Source: Daphnia pulex (Eukaryota > Arthropoda > Branchiopoda > Diplostraca > Daphniidae). Taken from it: a stretch of 64,000 nt of DNA. The DNA is taken from NCBI RefSeq assembly GCF_021134715.1, contig NC_060021.1, positions 1,488,001-1,552,000 of the forward strand. Direction: 5' to 3'. This document shows, piece by piece, positions 31,915 through 44,000 of this stretch. A program made the translations under genes and the position numbers. Positions within the stretch are counted from its first letter, which is position 1. The number at the start of each line of letters is the position of its first letter. The notes beneath the pieces are model-generated. The model ran no database searches. It saw only the letters and a list, made by a program, of their open reading frames with translations, and had not been told where the DNA came from.

Positions 31915-33050
31915 CATTTGTTGTTTTGTTTTACATCGTTTCATCTGTGCGACTGCTAAATGATCTTGTCATTCTTTTGAATATTGCTACAGAATTTAGA
32001 AGAAATAATGGAAAAGAGTGATCGCAGTTGTCTTCACATCAGCCCATGAGACATCAGATGTTTTGGCGTCCAGAACTTTTCTCCTGAACATTGTACATAT
32101 CCATTTTCTAAAAAAATGCTGTTTTGACATCAATTTGACCATAAAAATAAAGACTGTAATTGGTACCTTGTGCAATCCATACAACTGCTCTCTTATAGAA
32201 ATAAAGAACCAAAGCGCATCTAAAATGACAACATTTTATTCTTCTTCTTATTTTCTCAAAAAGAAACCAAGTGGATTTTTATGCTATTTGATGCAAGACA
32301 ATATTCTTTTTGTATTTCGGTTCAATATATATGTCTCGCCTGCTTGTCACAAGCTAATTCTCTATGCTGTTATTCTGAGTTTGAATATTCGATCAAGAAA
32401 ACGTGTCTGCATGTATCTCATGAAAAAAGGTGCGCCCATCAGTCGAGGTGCCAATTAATTCTTAGGTTATTATCTATTTCACATGTATTGTTTCATGCTG
32501 AATTTTTGAATGCATCACTGCATGTAGTTGTATAAGACGTCTCTCTCTTTCGTTACAAAATAAAAACAAACAAAAAAAGAGATGGACAGCAGCCGGAGGA
32601 AATTCAGATAGTCAATCCATTGTATATATATAAATAGAGGCCAGCCTAAAATTGTTATGTAGGTCATCAATAGGTATAATGCCCTATACAATCACACCCA
32701 TACACCAAGGGGGAAAACGGAATTCGCTCCAGGAATAAAAAGACAAAATCATTTTTTAAAGAAGAAACATAAATCAGAAATAAAAAGTATCAAAAATAAG
32801 TCTCCAATCGTTTGCGCTTGTTAGAATTTTCATTTTCTTTTTTTGTTTTGTCTCGTATTTTATATCATTGGGATATCAAAGTTATTTACATTGTTTTGTT
32901 TTTTATTCAAAGATTAGTACACAAAAATTTATATCTGGTTGTGTTTTTTTCACACTCGAGCACAGCTCGACTTTCTTCCGAGTCATTTTTTGAAAAAATT
33001 TAAAATTCAATTATTTTGAATTTCGCGGGGGTTTATTAAATTCAATTGTT

Positions 33051-36000
33051 TCACCAAGCCTCGGCGTTGCGGGTCTGTCGTTTGCTCCTGGGCACGGTGG
33101 GTGAGAGCTGGGGCGTTTGAACGACGTCGGACGGATTGATTCCGACGCGCGGGAAACCCCTGGGCACGACGTCCGACTTGTCGGAGCCACCTTTGCTGGG
33201 CTTGGGCGGCGAGGCCAGCGTCGAGTCGGAATCTTTCGGGTAGGTGCCGGTGGTGCGGCGGCGATGGAGGACCAGGCCGATGATGAGCCCGCAAACCAAG
33301 ATGCTGGCCAGCACCGACAGAACGACAATAATGGCCAGGTAAAGGGCCTCGATGTCCAGGGCCTGGGCCAGAATTTCTCGCGTTTCCAGGCTGCGGTCCA
33401 GCAGGTCGCTGCTCTCCTCTTTAGTGGCGGCCACTCTGAGATGAGTCGAGTCGAGTTTGTGGTAGAATTTCGACGACGTGCTGTCGGCCGGCATCGTGTG
33501 CCCGTCCATTTCCAGCGCCAAGTGGCCCGATTTCACCTGTCACCCAAATGATTATTGCCAATCATATTAATCAAATCATTTTGAAATGAATTAGAAAAGT
33601 TGGTACCATATCCTCGAGGTGGGAGGCGACGTCGATCTTGTTGTCGCCGACCAGCGTAAAGGTCAGGACCGTTCCGTCCTGCCGGGATTTGACCTGGAGG
33701 GTCGACTCCATGGTGCGGGCCGACAGGCCGTTGAGGATCTCGCCCACCTGCTGACGCACTTCCTTCTCCATTTGCTCCTGGGCGTGGTCCATGGCCGGGA
33801 ATCCCAGGGTCATCGCCACGGCCATCACTGGCACCAGACCTGATCGGACGGACCAAATTTTTTAAAAATTTCGTCATAATTTGGTTGTTGTTGCTGGACA
33901 CTTACGGCAGGTCTGCTCTCCGCGGAGAAACTGGGTGGTGTTGGCCACCTGATTTCCGGCTTCGTCGACGCACCAGCAGCTGACTTGGCCGTTGTTGGAC
34001 TTGGCCGGCAGGCACTGGATCGGCTGGAACCGGCCCAGGTGGTCGCATTCCGGAATCGATTCGCCGCTTCCGCCGCCAGCGCCTTTCTTCAGTTGCGCCT
34101 GCCGCATCTTCTGGCACCGGGTGTAGTGCGGATGGGCCAGCGATTTACCGCGCTGCTGGGCAGGAGATGGACCCACTGTCGTTATGGTTGTTGTCGTCGT
34201 TGTTGTTGGGGCTTCCGTCGTTGTTGTTGTGGTGGTTGTTGGGCTGGTGGTGGTAGTTGTTGTCGTGGTTGTTGTTGTCGTCGACTCTTTGACTTCCGGA
34301 TGGACGTCGTGGAAGGCGTGGCGGGGCTCGGCTTGGAGGACGGCCGGCTCGACTTGAGCCAGGCACTTGACGGCCTGTCCGTCTGCGTCGACAAAGACGG
34401 CCTGACAGGTGCAGGGATCGACGGAGCAAGCAGCTTCCGGGTGGTTGGCGCACGTCTGTCCGGCGCAGGCCTCGTTACGGCTGCACGACTTGATCTCGCC
34501 CAGCATCGGCGACTGCTGCGGGAAGAGGACCAAGTCCGGGCAGCGGCTGGCGCACTGCTGGTAACTGTGAAAGTTGTTGGCGTTGCCTCCGCATCCGCCG
34601 AACGAGAATTTCTCGCACAGCTGAGTCTCCGGATTGTAAGCCCAGCGAGGGAAATTCGCCCGGCACATGCCCGGCTCCTTGGGCAATTCACACACGTTCA
34701 CTATAAAAATAAAACAAAAATTTTTATGAAATAAAAAAACTTGTGAATTAAAGTTAAATGAATTAAAGTTAATTGAATTAAAGTTAAATGAATTTTCTAC
34801 CTGGTTTCTCGCAGTGTTGGCTGCACTCCTGGACGGACTCGAAATTATTTTCGTTGCCTTCGCATCCGCCGTAAATGAATTCCTCGCAGGATTGGGAAGA
34901 AATGTTGTAAAAGTAGCGGGGAAAAAGTGCCCGGCAGTGGCCCGTCTCGGCCGGCTGGCTGCAGCGATCGGTGCACTCGAGCCGCTGGCCCTGGCCGTCG
35001 ATGAAGGCCACCTTGCAGTCGTCGCAAGGATCGGCCACGCAGATGGCGTCCGGGTGGAAGGGGCAGCGGGCGTGGAGGCACTCGTCCCGGCAGACGGTTG
35101 GCTGGACGCTCGGGTCGGGACAGATGGGACCCAGGGCCCGTTGCTCCAGGACGGTCCCGTTGGGCGAGCAGCGGACCGATCCGCGGGTGAAGGAGTCGTC
35201 GATGGGCTGGCCGGTCGTGTCCACGCACCAACTGAACTCGCCCTGGCTCTGCTCCCGGGCATAGTCGCCCTTCAGGGTGCAGACGGGCGGAGAGATGGAC
35301 ATCATCAACGGACCGGAACTGTTTTCTATTTTATTTTAGAAAAAATTAATTTAATTTGATTAAATTTTAATTAAATTTTAAATGCAATTTGATAAAATTT
35401 TTATTTTTTTTCGAATTATTTAAGATTTTTTAAAAGTAAAATTTAATTCGATTAACTTTAAATTTAATTCAATTAACTTTAAATTAATTTGAAATTAAAC
35501 GGACCTTCGGGGGAGGTGCAGGTGGAACTGCATCCGTTGGAGCAGCACTTGGCCCGGCCGGAACAGTCCGAGTCGGACGAGCATTCAATGATGGCCTTGG
35601 TGTCTGCTGGGCAGCCGAACGGGTGAGCCGCTGCTGGGCAGGCGCCCGGTTTGGGCAGGAGTGGCGTCGGTAGGAGAACCGGGTGGGTGCAGGTGGAGCC
35701 GCACTCGCCCGGGCAGCAGCGGGTCGGTCCGGCGCAGTCGGCGTCAGAGACGCACTGGTCGGCGCAGGCCGCCCCTCCGGCGAATTGGGCCAGCACCCGC
35801 AGGAAAGTGCGGGAGCGGACTGGCGGGCAGAATCCAGGTTTGATGGCGTCACGCAGAGCGGGCACAGGTCGTTGCTGGACAGTCTGATCGTCGTCCAGGC
35901 TTTCGAATCCGTTCTTGACTTCGTCCAGTAAACCTTCGTCCACCGGACGCTGGGCCAGCAGCTTTCCGGTTCTGGAATCCAGCGGAGTCGTATCCTCCAC

Positions 36001-38222
36001 GTCGGAAGTTTCGGTGGCCATTTCCAGGTCCAACTCTTCCAGTTGAACTTTCTTGAGCATTTCCGCAATCAATTCCGACGGTCCAGCTTCTTTCATCGTG
36101 TCCAGCAAGGCCGTTTCGGTCGATTGTTCCTTCTCTTCCAGCTGGCGCCTGAGGCGACTGCGGCTCCGGTGCGGAATATCCGTTCATGTCGTAGTGGTAG
36201 GACGGGCTGGACGAAGTGGAAACCACCAGTGGCTGGGCGTTCCACGGCCCGCCCTGTCTGGCCCAGGTGTCGGAATTCAAAACGACTTGCACTTCCCTCT
36301 GGCACTTGCTGAGTCCGGCTTCACAGTCTACCTTCCGGCCGGAAGCCGGATCGTAAAAAGAGTGACGGTATCCGCCGCAAGGATCGACCCGGCAGACGGC
36401 CTTGGGGTTGGCCAGGCAGATTTTGCTCTCGCAAATCGACTTGTTGCAGACGGGGACCACGGCCTTGGGGTCGTCGCAGATGGGCGGGTCGATCGAGCGC
36501 TGACGGGCCTGCCGGACACCGCAAGTGGGCGATCCTCGTGTCAAAGATCCTGGACAACAAAAATTTTAAATTAAAATTTCACATTTTTCTCTTGAATGGG
36601 CAAAAATTTGACTGGGCAAAAAATTTAACTGGGCAGAAAATTGACTGGACGGATAAAAAAATAATAAAAAACATTTTTCAACTGGACGGACCTTTGATGT
36701 GTTCGCCGTCCTTGTCGACACACCAGCAGATGCCCACCTCTTCCAGGCACTGGACGGGTTCCCAGTCACCATTGGCTTTGTTGCACTTGGGCGTGAAAAC
36801 GACTTTCTTGAACTTCTCGGCCATTTTGAGGTTCTTCTCCCTCAGCTCCTCGCAGGTGGACAGGGACGGGCAGACGGCCTTGCACTCCCGTTCGGAATCA
36901 AAATTGTTCATGTTGCCGGAACAGCCCGTGTAGCGGAAGGCCTCGCAGCGGTTGCGCTTCTCGTTGAAACTGTAGCGCAGGACGGACGCCTTGCACGAGC
37001 CCAGCAGCTTCTCCTGGAAACAAACGTCCCTGGGCTTGGGGCAGCAGACGGAAAATTCGCCCAGGGGCGACAGGTGACACTTGTGCGTCGACGGGCAGCT
37101 GGAGCCCATCGGTCCGCAGTTGACGGTCGTGTTACTGCCGGACTGGCCGTCCCTCAGCGGCTGGCCGTGAGTGCAGGGATTGTCCAGCCTGGGCAGGCAG
37201 ACGGGCAGAGGTGGGCAAGGAGCCCGGATGCAGTTGACCTTACCACTCGACACTCTTCGGCCGGTGATCGGCACTCTACACCGTCACAGGGGTCCCGGCA
37301 AGCGCAGACTCGGCAGCCAGACGTGTGCAGCTGATAGCCATGAGCCGAGCAATCCAATTCAGGACATTCGCTCAGAGCCGGGCAGCTTCTCGGGGTGTGA
37401 CATTGAGGTTGGAGTCCGGGTGGAACCCGGGTGCCGGCCAGCTCCCGCCCGTCGGCCGAAACGCAACAACAGGCCCGGGTGACTGGATCGCACTGGACGG
37501 CCTCGAAGGCTCCGTCCTCTGGCCGGCAACGTGGGATGAACAGCCGATTGGCCGGCAGTCCGTTCTCCCTGGCCTTGTACTTCATGATCATCTGCATGTG
37601 CTGGCAGGCCGTCTTGATGAGCGGCTCGACGCATTGGGTTCCGCAACCGTTGGAGCAGCACTTGAGCTGGCCGTCACAGTCCTCGTCGGCCGAGCACTCG
37701 CTGTCGCAGCTGTCCACCGAGATGGGCACCAGGTAGGGACACTGGCCGGCCTTGATGACGTGCTGGATCGGGCAGCAGGTCCCGTCTGGCCCGTTGTTTT
37801 CGCTGTAGCAGGAAAACCCTGCCGGGCAGCTCAGCGCCCGGCTGCGCGGATTGCACTGGATGGGCAGATTGTCGACAGGGTTGAGGAACGGCTCGCTAGC
37901 CGGGCAGCTGGCCGTCCATTCTTCTATTTCTTCCTCCTGGACGTCGGTATCTTCTCGGTCAAGCTGCTGGACGGCCGTGCAGAATGGTAGAGCCAGGCAG
38001 AAGGGGGTCTCTGGGCATGGGGAAACGACCAGCTGGCATTGCTGGCCTTCCGGGCAGTTGGTGACGTCGCAGGGGTTGCGGCACTCGCACAACGGGCAGT
38101 TGGTGGCGTTGTCCGTCGCAAACCCGTAGTCGCAGCCCAGCCGGCACAGCAGCCCCGGCCATTCGCTCTCCGTGTCGTGACGCAATTTCAAACAGGTCGA
38201 GGCCGACCGCTGCTGGACCGAA
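33051..38222 (-). pseudogene. Truncated copy 2 of the multidomain inhibitor gene
   Basis: Retains the six last exons of the intact gene: about 36691-38222 (part of exon 8), 35499-36549, 34801-35318, 33906-34700, 33607-33839, 33051-33536. It lacks exons 1-7, the signal peptide and the promoter. A one-base loss near 37245 shifts frame within an antistasin-like domain (CRVVR.. instead of [10 protein letters not shown]). A deletion of about 55 bases near 36160 shifts frame after YSAPE. The three Kunitz modules, Thr-rich linker and transmembrane exon remain readable. Homology ends at about 38222, where the sequence becomes unrelated. Very similar to the 41-50 kb gene, so duplicated recently. Confidence 0.85.
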
Positions 38223-38782
38223 GCAACGCCACGCCACGATGCCACGCCACTGGCGCTCTGCTTCCTTTTTTACTTAAGGGTCGTATAGAAACGACACTAA
38301 TTTTCTGGCCTACGCCAGGCGATAGAGGTTGCAAACCCTAAATGAACTCTTCTGTAGTCTCTTATTTTAATAACTGGGGAAATTAATAAATCTGGGAAAA
38401 TTCGGAAATGGTTCAGATCATAATGGAAATATTACAGTTAATTTATAAAAGGGAAATGTAAAAAGGGTTTGAATATAAAAATTCCTTCTTAAAAATAAAA
38501 TATATAAAAAGCAATATGAAAAGCCCATTTGCGCCATAAGACAACACGGGCGGCGTCGGAGTGATCCGATACTTTGGGCGCCACTTTTCTAGGCCTAAAA
38601 AATAGGGGAAAAAATCTGAAAAAAATTCAGACAATAGAAAAGACGTAAAATGACATAAATCTCAAGTTTGGGGAATTTATGTCATTTTTTCGATTTTTGC
38701 CACCCGAAAAACCCATATGAAAAATACACGCCACCTTATGGAACGGCGCGGGGTGATCCCATACTTATGGAGGGGACTGTAT
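38223..38782. other. Junction DNA beyond truncated copy 2
   Basis: Unrelated to other units. It holds a 14-bp perfect inverted repeat (AAAATGACATAAAT 38647-38660 and its complement 38675-38688). Two related patches, GGAGTGATCCGATACTTTGG and GGGGTGATCCCATACTTATGG, lie about 200 bases apart. Possibly a small transposable element; no gene seen. Confidence 0.4.
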
Positions 38783-39412
38783 AGCGAAGCATTTTCTAGA
38801 TGGAGTATGAGGGAATTACAATCCCCTAATATCCGCATATCCAACATCCAACAATACCCCTACATTTCACGATTGTGCCTTGAAATAAAAAAATTGTTAA
38901 ATCGGTTAAATCGTATGACGGACAAACGTAGGTCGCGTATTTATAATAACCAAGCCTTTTTAAAAATATATATCATCAAACCCTAAAACGTGTCATATGT
39001 TATTCCTATTTGTTTGGGACCCGGTAATCCTCATTTTCAGTAGAATGGAACATATGCGACGAAAAGATAACTGGGATATAGTGGAGTGGAATATAGAAAC
39101 GAGCAGACTTTCTTGTTCAAGGTGAATTCAGTTTCATGTCAATGTCGTATTATAGCCTTCAGGGCAACGACACAACACACTTGTGGCTGACGCATATGCA
39201 ATAAGTGGTGCAATTGACCCCGCACGTAACGATACATACGATATATGATACATAAAAGTATCGATATATAGTAAGGATAAGACGTATAAAAAGGACTTGA
39301 AAATTTGTGGATATATGATCATCGCTGTTACTATTTCTACGTAAGACATAGGCCTATTCCTGCTGTTCTCATCGCTGCTGTGGGTAGCTGCTGTTATTCA
39401 ACCCCAACCCCA
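38783..39412 (-). repeat. Inverted duplicate of the cuticle 5' flank
   Basis: The sequence is the reverse complement of the region upstream of the cuticle gene (about 29545-30075), including the TTTCTAGATG, TGTCCGTCATAC-like and GCGTCAGCCACAAGTGTG blocks. The cuticle coding sequence that should follow is absent; a hairpin-ended repeat begins instead. Confidence 0.75.
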
Positions 39413-39940
39413 ACTTTAGGGTCTGTTGGGGTGGTCTCCCTCATAACGTCGGCCTACACCTATCGAGAGGGGGTGGTCACCCCAACAGACCCTAAAGGCA
39501 AAGAGGGGGAAATTTTGCTTTCGCGAGTGCTAAGTGGCTTATAGGATGAAGCCCGGCATGGCCGAAAAACGAAGAAATTTTTAGGAATTTTTTCCAAAAT
39601 TTCAATCGTTAATATCTCGGCTTCTGAGCCGATCATCGAAAACATGAAAATGGTTTGAAGAGGTGGGCTATCCCATCATTTTGAAACAATTAGAATATTT
39701 CTAGGTGCAGCAGTTGACGAGAAACTGCTGCACAAAAAAATTTCGGCTACCCCTCTCGGTTTTTTTTTTAAATATCTCCCAAACTACAAAAGCTAGGCGA
39801 TTGCGGTTTTCAGCAATCGACTAAGCGAAAAATTTTGCACAAAACCCATCTATTCGTTTATTTTTAGAACCCCCAGCGACGATTTCCGCTAAATCAAAAA
39901 ACCCCCAAACGGCCTCTTTGAGTGGCGGATCGCTTGTTAA
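39413..39940. mobile_element. Unclassified insertion beginning with a 19-bp inverted repeat
   Basis: 39415-39433 and 39478-39496 are perfect 19-base inverted copies (TTTAGGGTCTGTTGGGGTG). The remaining sequence to about 39940 is not found elsewhere in the window. It contains an AGCAGTTGACGAGAAACTGCTG dyad and C/A-rich runs. It separates the inverted cuticle flank from the remnant of the fourth secreted-protein copy. No transposase. Confidence 0.5.
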
Positions 39941-40420
39941 ATCGTTCCATGTGTGCGACTGCTATCTTGTCATTCTTTTGAATATTGCTACAGAAATTAG
40001 AAGAAATAATTTAAAAGAGTGATCGCCAGTTGTCCACACATCAGCCCATGAGACATCAGATGTTTTGGCGTTCAGAACTTTTCTCCTGAACATTGTAGCC
40101 TACATATCAATTTTCTGAAAAAAATGCTGTTTTGACGTTAATAAGACTGACCTTGTGCATACCATACAACTGCTCCTGTAATAAGACTAAACATCTAAGA
40201 ACCAATGCGCATCTAAACTCTTTCTTCTTTTCTCCAAAGAAACCAAGTGGATTTTTATGCTTTTTGATGCAAGACAATATTCTTTGAATTTGTATTTCGG
40301 TTCAATATATTTGTCTCACCTTCTTGTCACAAGCTAATTCTCTATTCTGAGTTTGAATATTCGATCAAGAAAACGTGTCTGCATGTATCTTATGAAAAAT
40401 AGTGCGCCCATCGGTCGAGG
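39941..40420 (+). pseudogene. Secreted-protein family copy D, 3' remnant only
   Basis: From about 39945 the sequence matches the DNA directly after the stop codon of copies A-C (ATCGTTnC..TGTGCGACTGCTA, then ACATCAGCCCATGAGACATC). All coding exons and the promoter are missing, evidently replaced by the preceding insertion. Confidence 0.8.
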
Positions 40421-41026
40421 TGCCAATTCATTCTTAGGTTATTATCTATTTCACATGTATTGTTTCATGCTGAATTTTTGAATGCATCACCGCATGTAGT
40501 TGTATAAGACGTCTCTCTCTTTCGTTACAAAATAAAAACAAACAAAAAAAGAGATGAACAGCAGCCGGAGGAAATTCAGATATTCAATCCATTGTATATA
40601 TATAAATAGAGGCCAGCCTAAAATTGTTATATAGGTCATCAATAGGTATAATGCCCTATACAATCACACCCATACACCAAGGGGGGAAAACGGAATTCGC
40701 TCCGGGAATAAAAAGACAAAATCATTTTTTAAAGAAGAAACATAAATCAGAAATAAAAAGTATCAAAAATAAGAAGTCTCCAATCGTTTGCGCTTGTTAG
40801 AATTTTCATTTTCTTTTTTTGTTTTGTTTCGTATTTTATATCATTGGGATATCAAAGTTATTTACATTGTTTTGTTTTTTATTCAAAGATTAGTACACAA
40901 AAATTTATATCTGGTGGTGTTTTTTTCACTCTCGAGCACAGCTCGACTTTCTTCCGAGTCATTTTTTGAAAAAAATTTTAAATTCAATTTTTTGAATTTC
41001 GCGGGGGTTTATTAAATTCAATTGTT
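40421..41026. other. 3' flank of copy D and of the full inhibitor gene
   Basis: Duplicated spacer equivalent to 23395-23999; see that entry. No gene seen. Confidence 0.55.
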
Positions 41027-44000
41027 TCACCAAGCCTCAGCGTTGCGGGTCTGTCGTTTGCTCCTGGGCACGGTGGGTGAGAGCTGGGGCGTTTGGACGA
41101 CGTCGGACGGATTGATTCCGACGCGCGGGAAACCCCTGGGCACGACGTCCGACTTGTCGGAGCCGCCTTTGCTGGGCTTGGGTGGCGAGGCCAGCGTCGA
41201 GCCGGAATCTTTCGGGTAGGTGCCAGTGGTGCGGCGGCGATGGAGGACCAGTCCGATGATGAGCCCGCAGACCAAGATACTGGCGAGCACCGACAAAACG
41301 ACAATAATGGCCAGGTAAGGGGCCTCGATGTCCAGGGCCTGGGCCAGAATTTCCCGCGTTTCCATGCTGCGGTCCTGCAGGTCGCTGCTCTCCTCTTTAG
41401 TGGCGGCCACTCTGAGATGAGTCGAGTCGAGTTTGTGGTAGAATTTCGACGACGTGCTGTCGGCCGGCATCGTGTGCCCGTCCATTTCCAGCGCCAAGTG
41501 GCCCGATTTCACCTGTCACCCAAATGATTATTGCCAATCATATTAATCAAATCATTTTGAAATGAATTAGAAAAGTTGGTACCATATCCTCGAGGTGGGA
41601 GGCGACGTCGATCTTGTTGTCGCCGACCAGCGTAAAGGTCAGGACCGTTCCGTCCTGCCGGGATTTGACCTGGAGGGTCGACTCCATGGTGCGGGCCGAC
41701 AGGCCGTTGAGGATCTCGCCCACCTGCTGACGCACTTCCTTCTCCATTTGCTCCTGGGCGTGGTCCATGGCCGGGAATCCCAGGGTCATCGCCACGGCCA
41801 TGACTGGCACCAGACCTGATCGGACGGACAAAATTTTTTTAAAAATTTCGTCATAATTTGGTTGTTGTTGCTGGACACTTACGGCAGGTCTGCTCTCCGC
41901 GGAGAAACTGGGTGGTGTTGGCCACCTGATTTCCGGCTTCATCGACGCACCAGCAGCTGACTTGGCCGTTGTTGGACTTGGCCGGCAGGCACTGGATAGG
42001 CTGGAACCGGCCCAGGTGGTCGCATTCCGGAATCAATTCGCCGCTCTGGCCGCCACCGCCTTTCTTCAGTTGCGCCTGCCGCATCTTCTGGCACCGGGTG
42101 TAGTGCGGATGGGCCAGCGATTTACCGCGCTGCTGGGCAGGAGATGGACCCACTGTCGTTGTGGTTGTTGTCGTCGTTGTTGTTGGGGCTTCCGTCGTTG
42201 TTGTTGTGGTGGTTGTTGGGCTGGTGGTAGTAGTTGTTGTCGTGGTTGTTGTTGTTGTTGTCGACTCTTTGACTTCCGGCTGGACGTCGTGGAAGGCGTG
42301 GCGGGGCTCGGCTTGGAGGACGGCCGGCTCGACTTGAGCCAGGCACTTGACGGCCTGTCCGTCTGCGTCGACAAAGACGGCCTGACAGGTGCAGGGATCG
42401 ACGGAGCAAGCAGCTTCCGGGTGGTTGGCGCACGTCTGTCCGGCGCAGGCCTCGTTACGGCTGCACGACTTGATCTCGCCCAGCATCGGCGACTGCTGCG
42501 GGCAGAGGACCAAGTCCGGGCAGCGGCTGGCGCACTGCTGGTAACTGTGAAAGTTGTTGGCGTTGCCTCCGCATCCGCCGAACGAGAATTTCTCGCACAG
42601 CTGAGTCTCCGGATTGTAAGCCCAGCGAGGGAAATTCGCCCGGCACATGCCCGGCTCCTTGGGCAATTCACACACGTTCACTATAAAAATAAAACAAAAA
42701 TTTTTATGAAATAAAAAAACTTGTGAATTAAAGTTAAATGAACTAAAGTTAATTGAATTAAAGTTAAATGAATTAAAGTTAATTGAATTAAAGTTAAATG
42801 AATTTTCTACCTGGTTTCTCGCAGTGTTGGCTGCACTCCTGGACGGACTCGAAATTATTTTCGTTGCCTTCGCATCCGCCGTAAATGAATTCCTCGCAGG
42901 ATCGGGACGAAATGTTGTAAAAGTAGCGGGGAAAAAGTGCCCGGCAGTGGCCCGTCTCGGCCGGCTGGCTGCAGCGATCGGTGCACTCGAGCCGCTGGCC
43001 CTGGCCGTCGATGAAGGCCACCTTGCAGTCGTCGCAAGGATCGGCCACGCAGATGGCGTCCGGGTGGAACGGGCATCGGGCGTGGAGGCACTCGTCCCGG
43101 CAGACGGTTGGCTGGACGCTCGGGTCGGGACAGATGGGACCCAGGGCCCGTTGCTCCAGGACGGTCCCGTTGGGCGAACAGCGGACCGATCCGCGGGTGA
43201 AAGAGTCGTCGATGGGCTGCCCGGTCGTGTCCACGCACCAACTGAACTCGCCCTGGCTCTGCTCCCGAGCATAGTCACCTTTCAGGGTGCAGACGGGCGG
43301 AGAGATGGACATCATCAACGGGCCGGAACTGTTTTCTGTTTTGTTAATTTAAAAAAAATTCCATTTAATAGGATTAAATTTAATTCGATTAACTTTAAAT
43401 AATTTCCAATTAAACGGACCTTCGGGGGAGGTGCAGGTGGAACTGCATCCGTTGGAGCAGCACTTGGCCCGGCCGGAGCAATCTGAGTCGGAAGAGCATT
43501 CAATGACGGCCTTGGTGTCTTCCGGGCAGCCGAACGGATGAGCCGCTGCTGGGCAGGCGCCCGGTTTGGGCAGGAGTGGCGTCGGCAGGAGGACCGGGTG
43601 GGTGCAGGTGGAGCCGCACTCGCCCGGGCAGCAACGGGTCGGTCCGGCGCAATCGGCGTCAGAGACGCACTGGTCGGCGCAGGCCGCCCCTCCGGCGAAC
43701 TGGGCCAGCACCCGCAGAAAAGTGCGGGAGCGGACGGGCGGGCAGAAACCGGGTTTGATGGCGTCGCGCAGAGCGGGCACAGGTCGTTGCTGGACAGTCT
43801 GATCGTCGTCCAGGCTCTGGAATCCGTTCTTAACTTCGTCCAGCAAACCTTCGTCCACCGGACGCCGGGCCAGCAGCTTTCCGGTTCTGGAATCCAGCGG
43901 AGTCGTATCCTCCACATCGGAAGTTTCGGTGGCCATTTCCAGGTCCAACTCTTCCAGTTTAACTTCCTTGAGCATTTCCGCAATCAATTCCGACGGTCCA

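Noticed and set aside
33985-34734. 249-codon plus-strand frame and its counterparts at 24935 and 41962
   Set aside because: Antisense to the Kunitz, Thr-rich and Tg1 exon. The Cys/Gly runs are the complement of the threonine repeat.
42722-42806. Regularly spaced repeats as a CRISPR array
   Set aside because: Units are contiguous 16-mers without unique spacers and lie in an intron.
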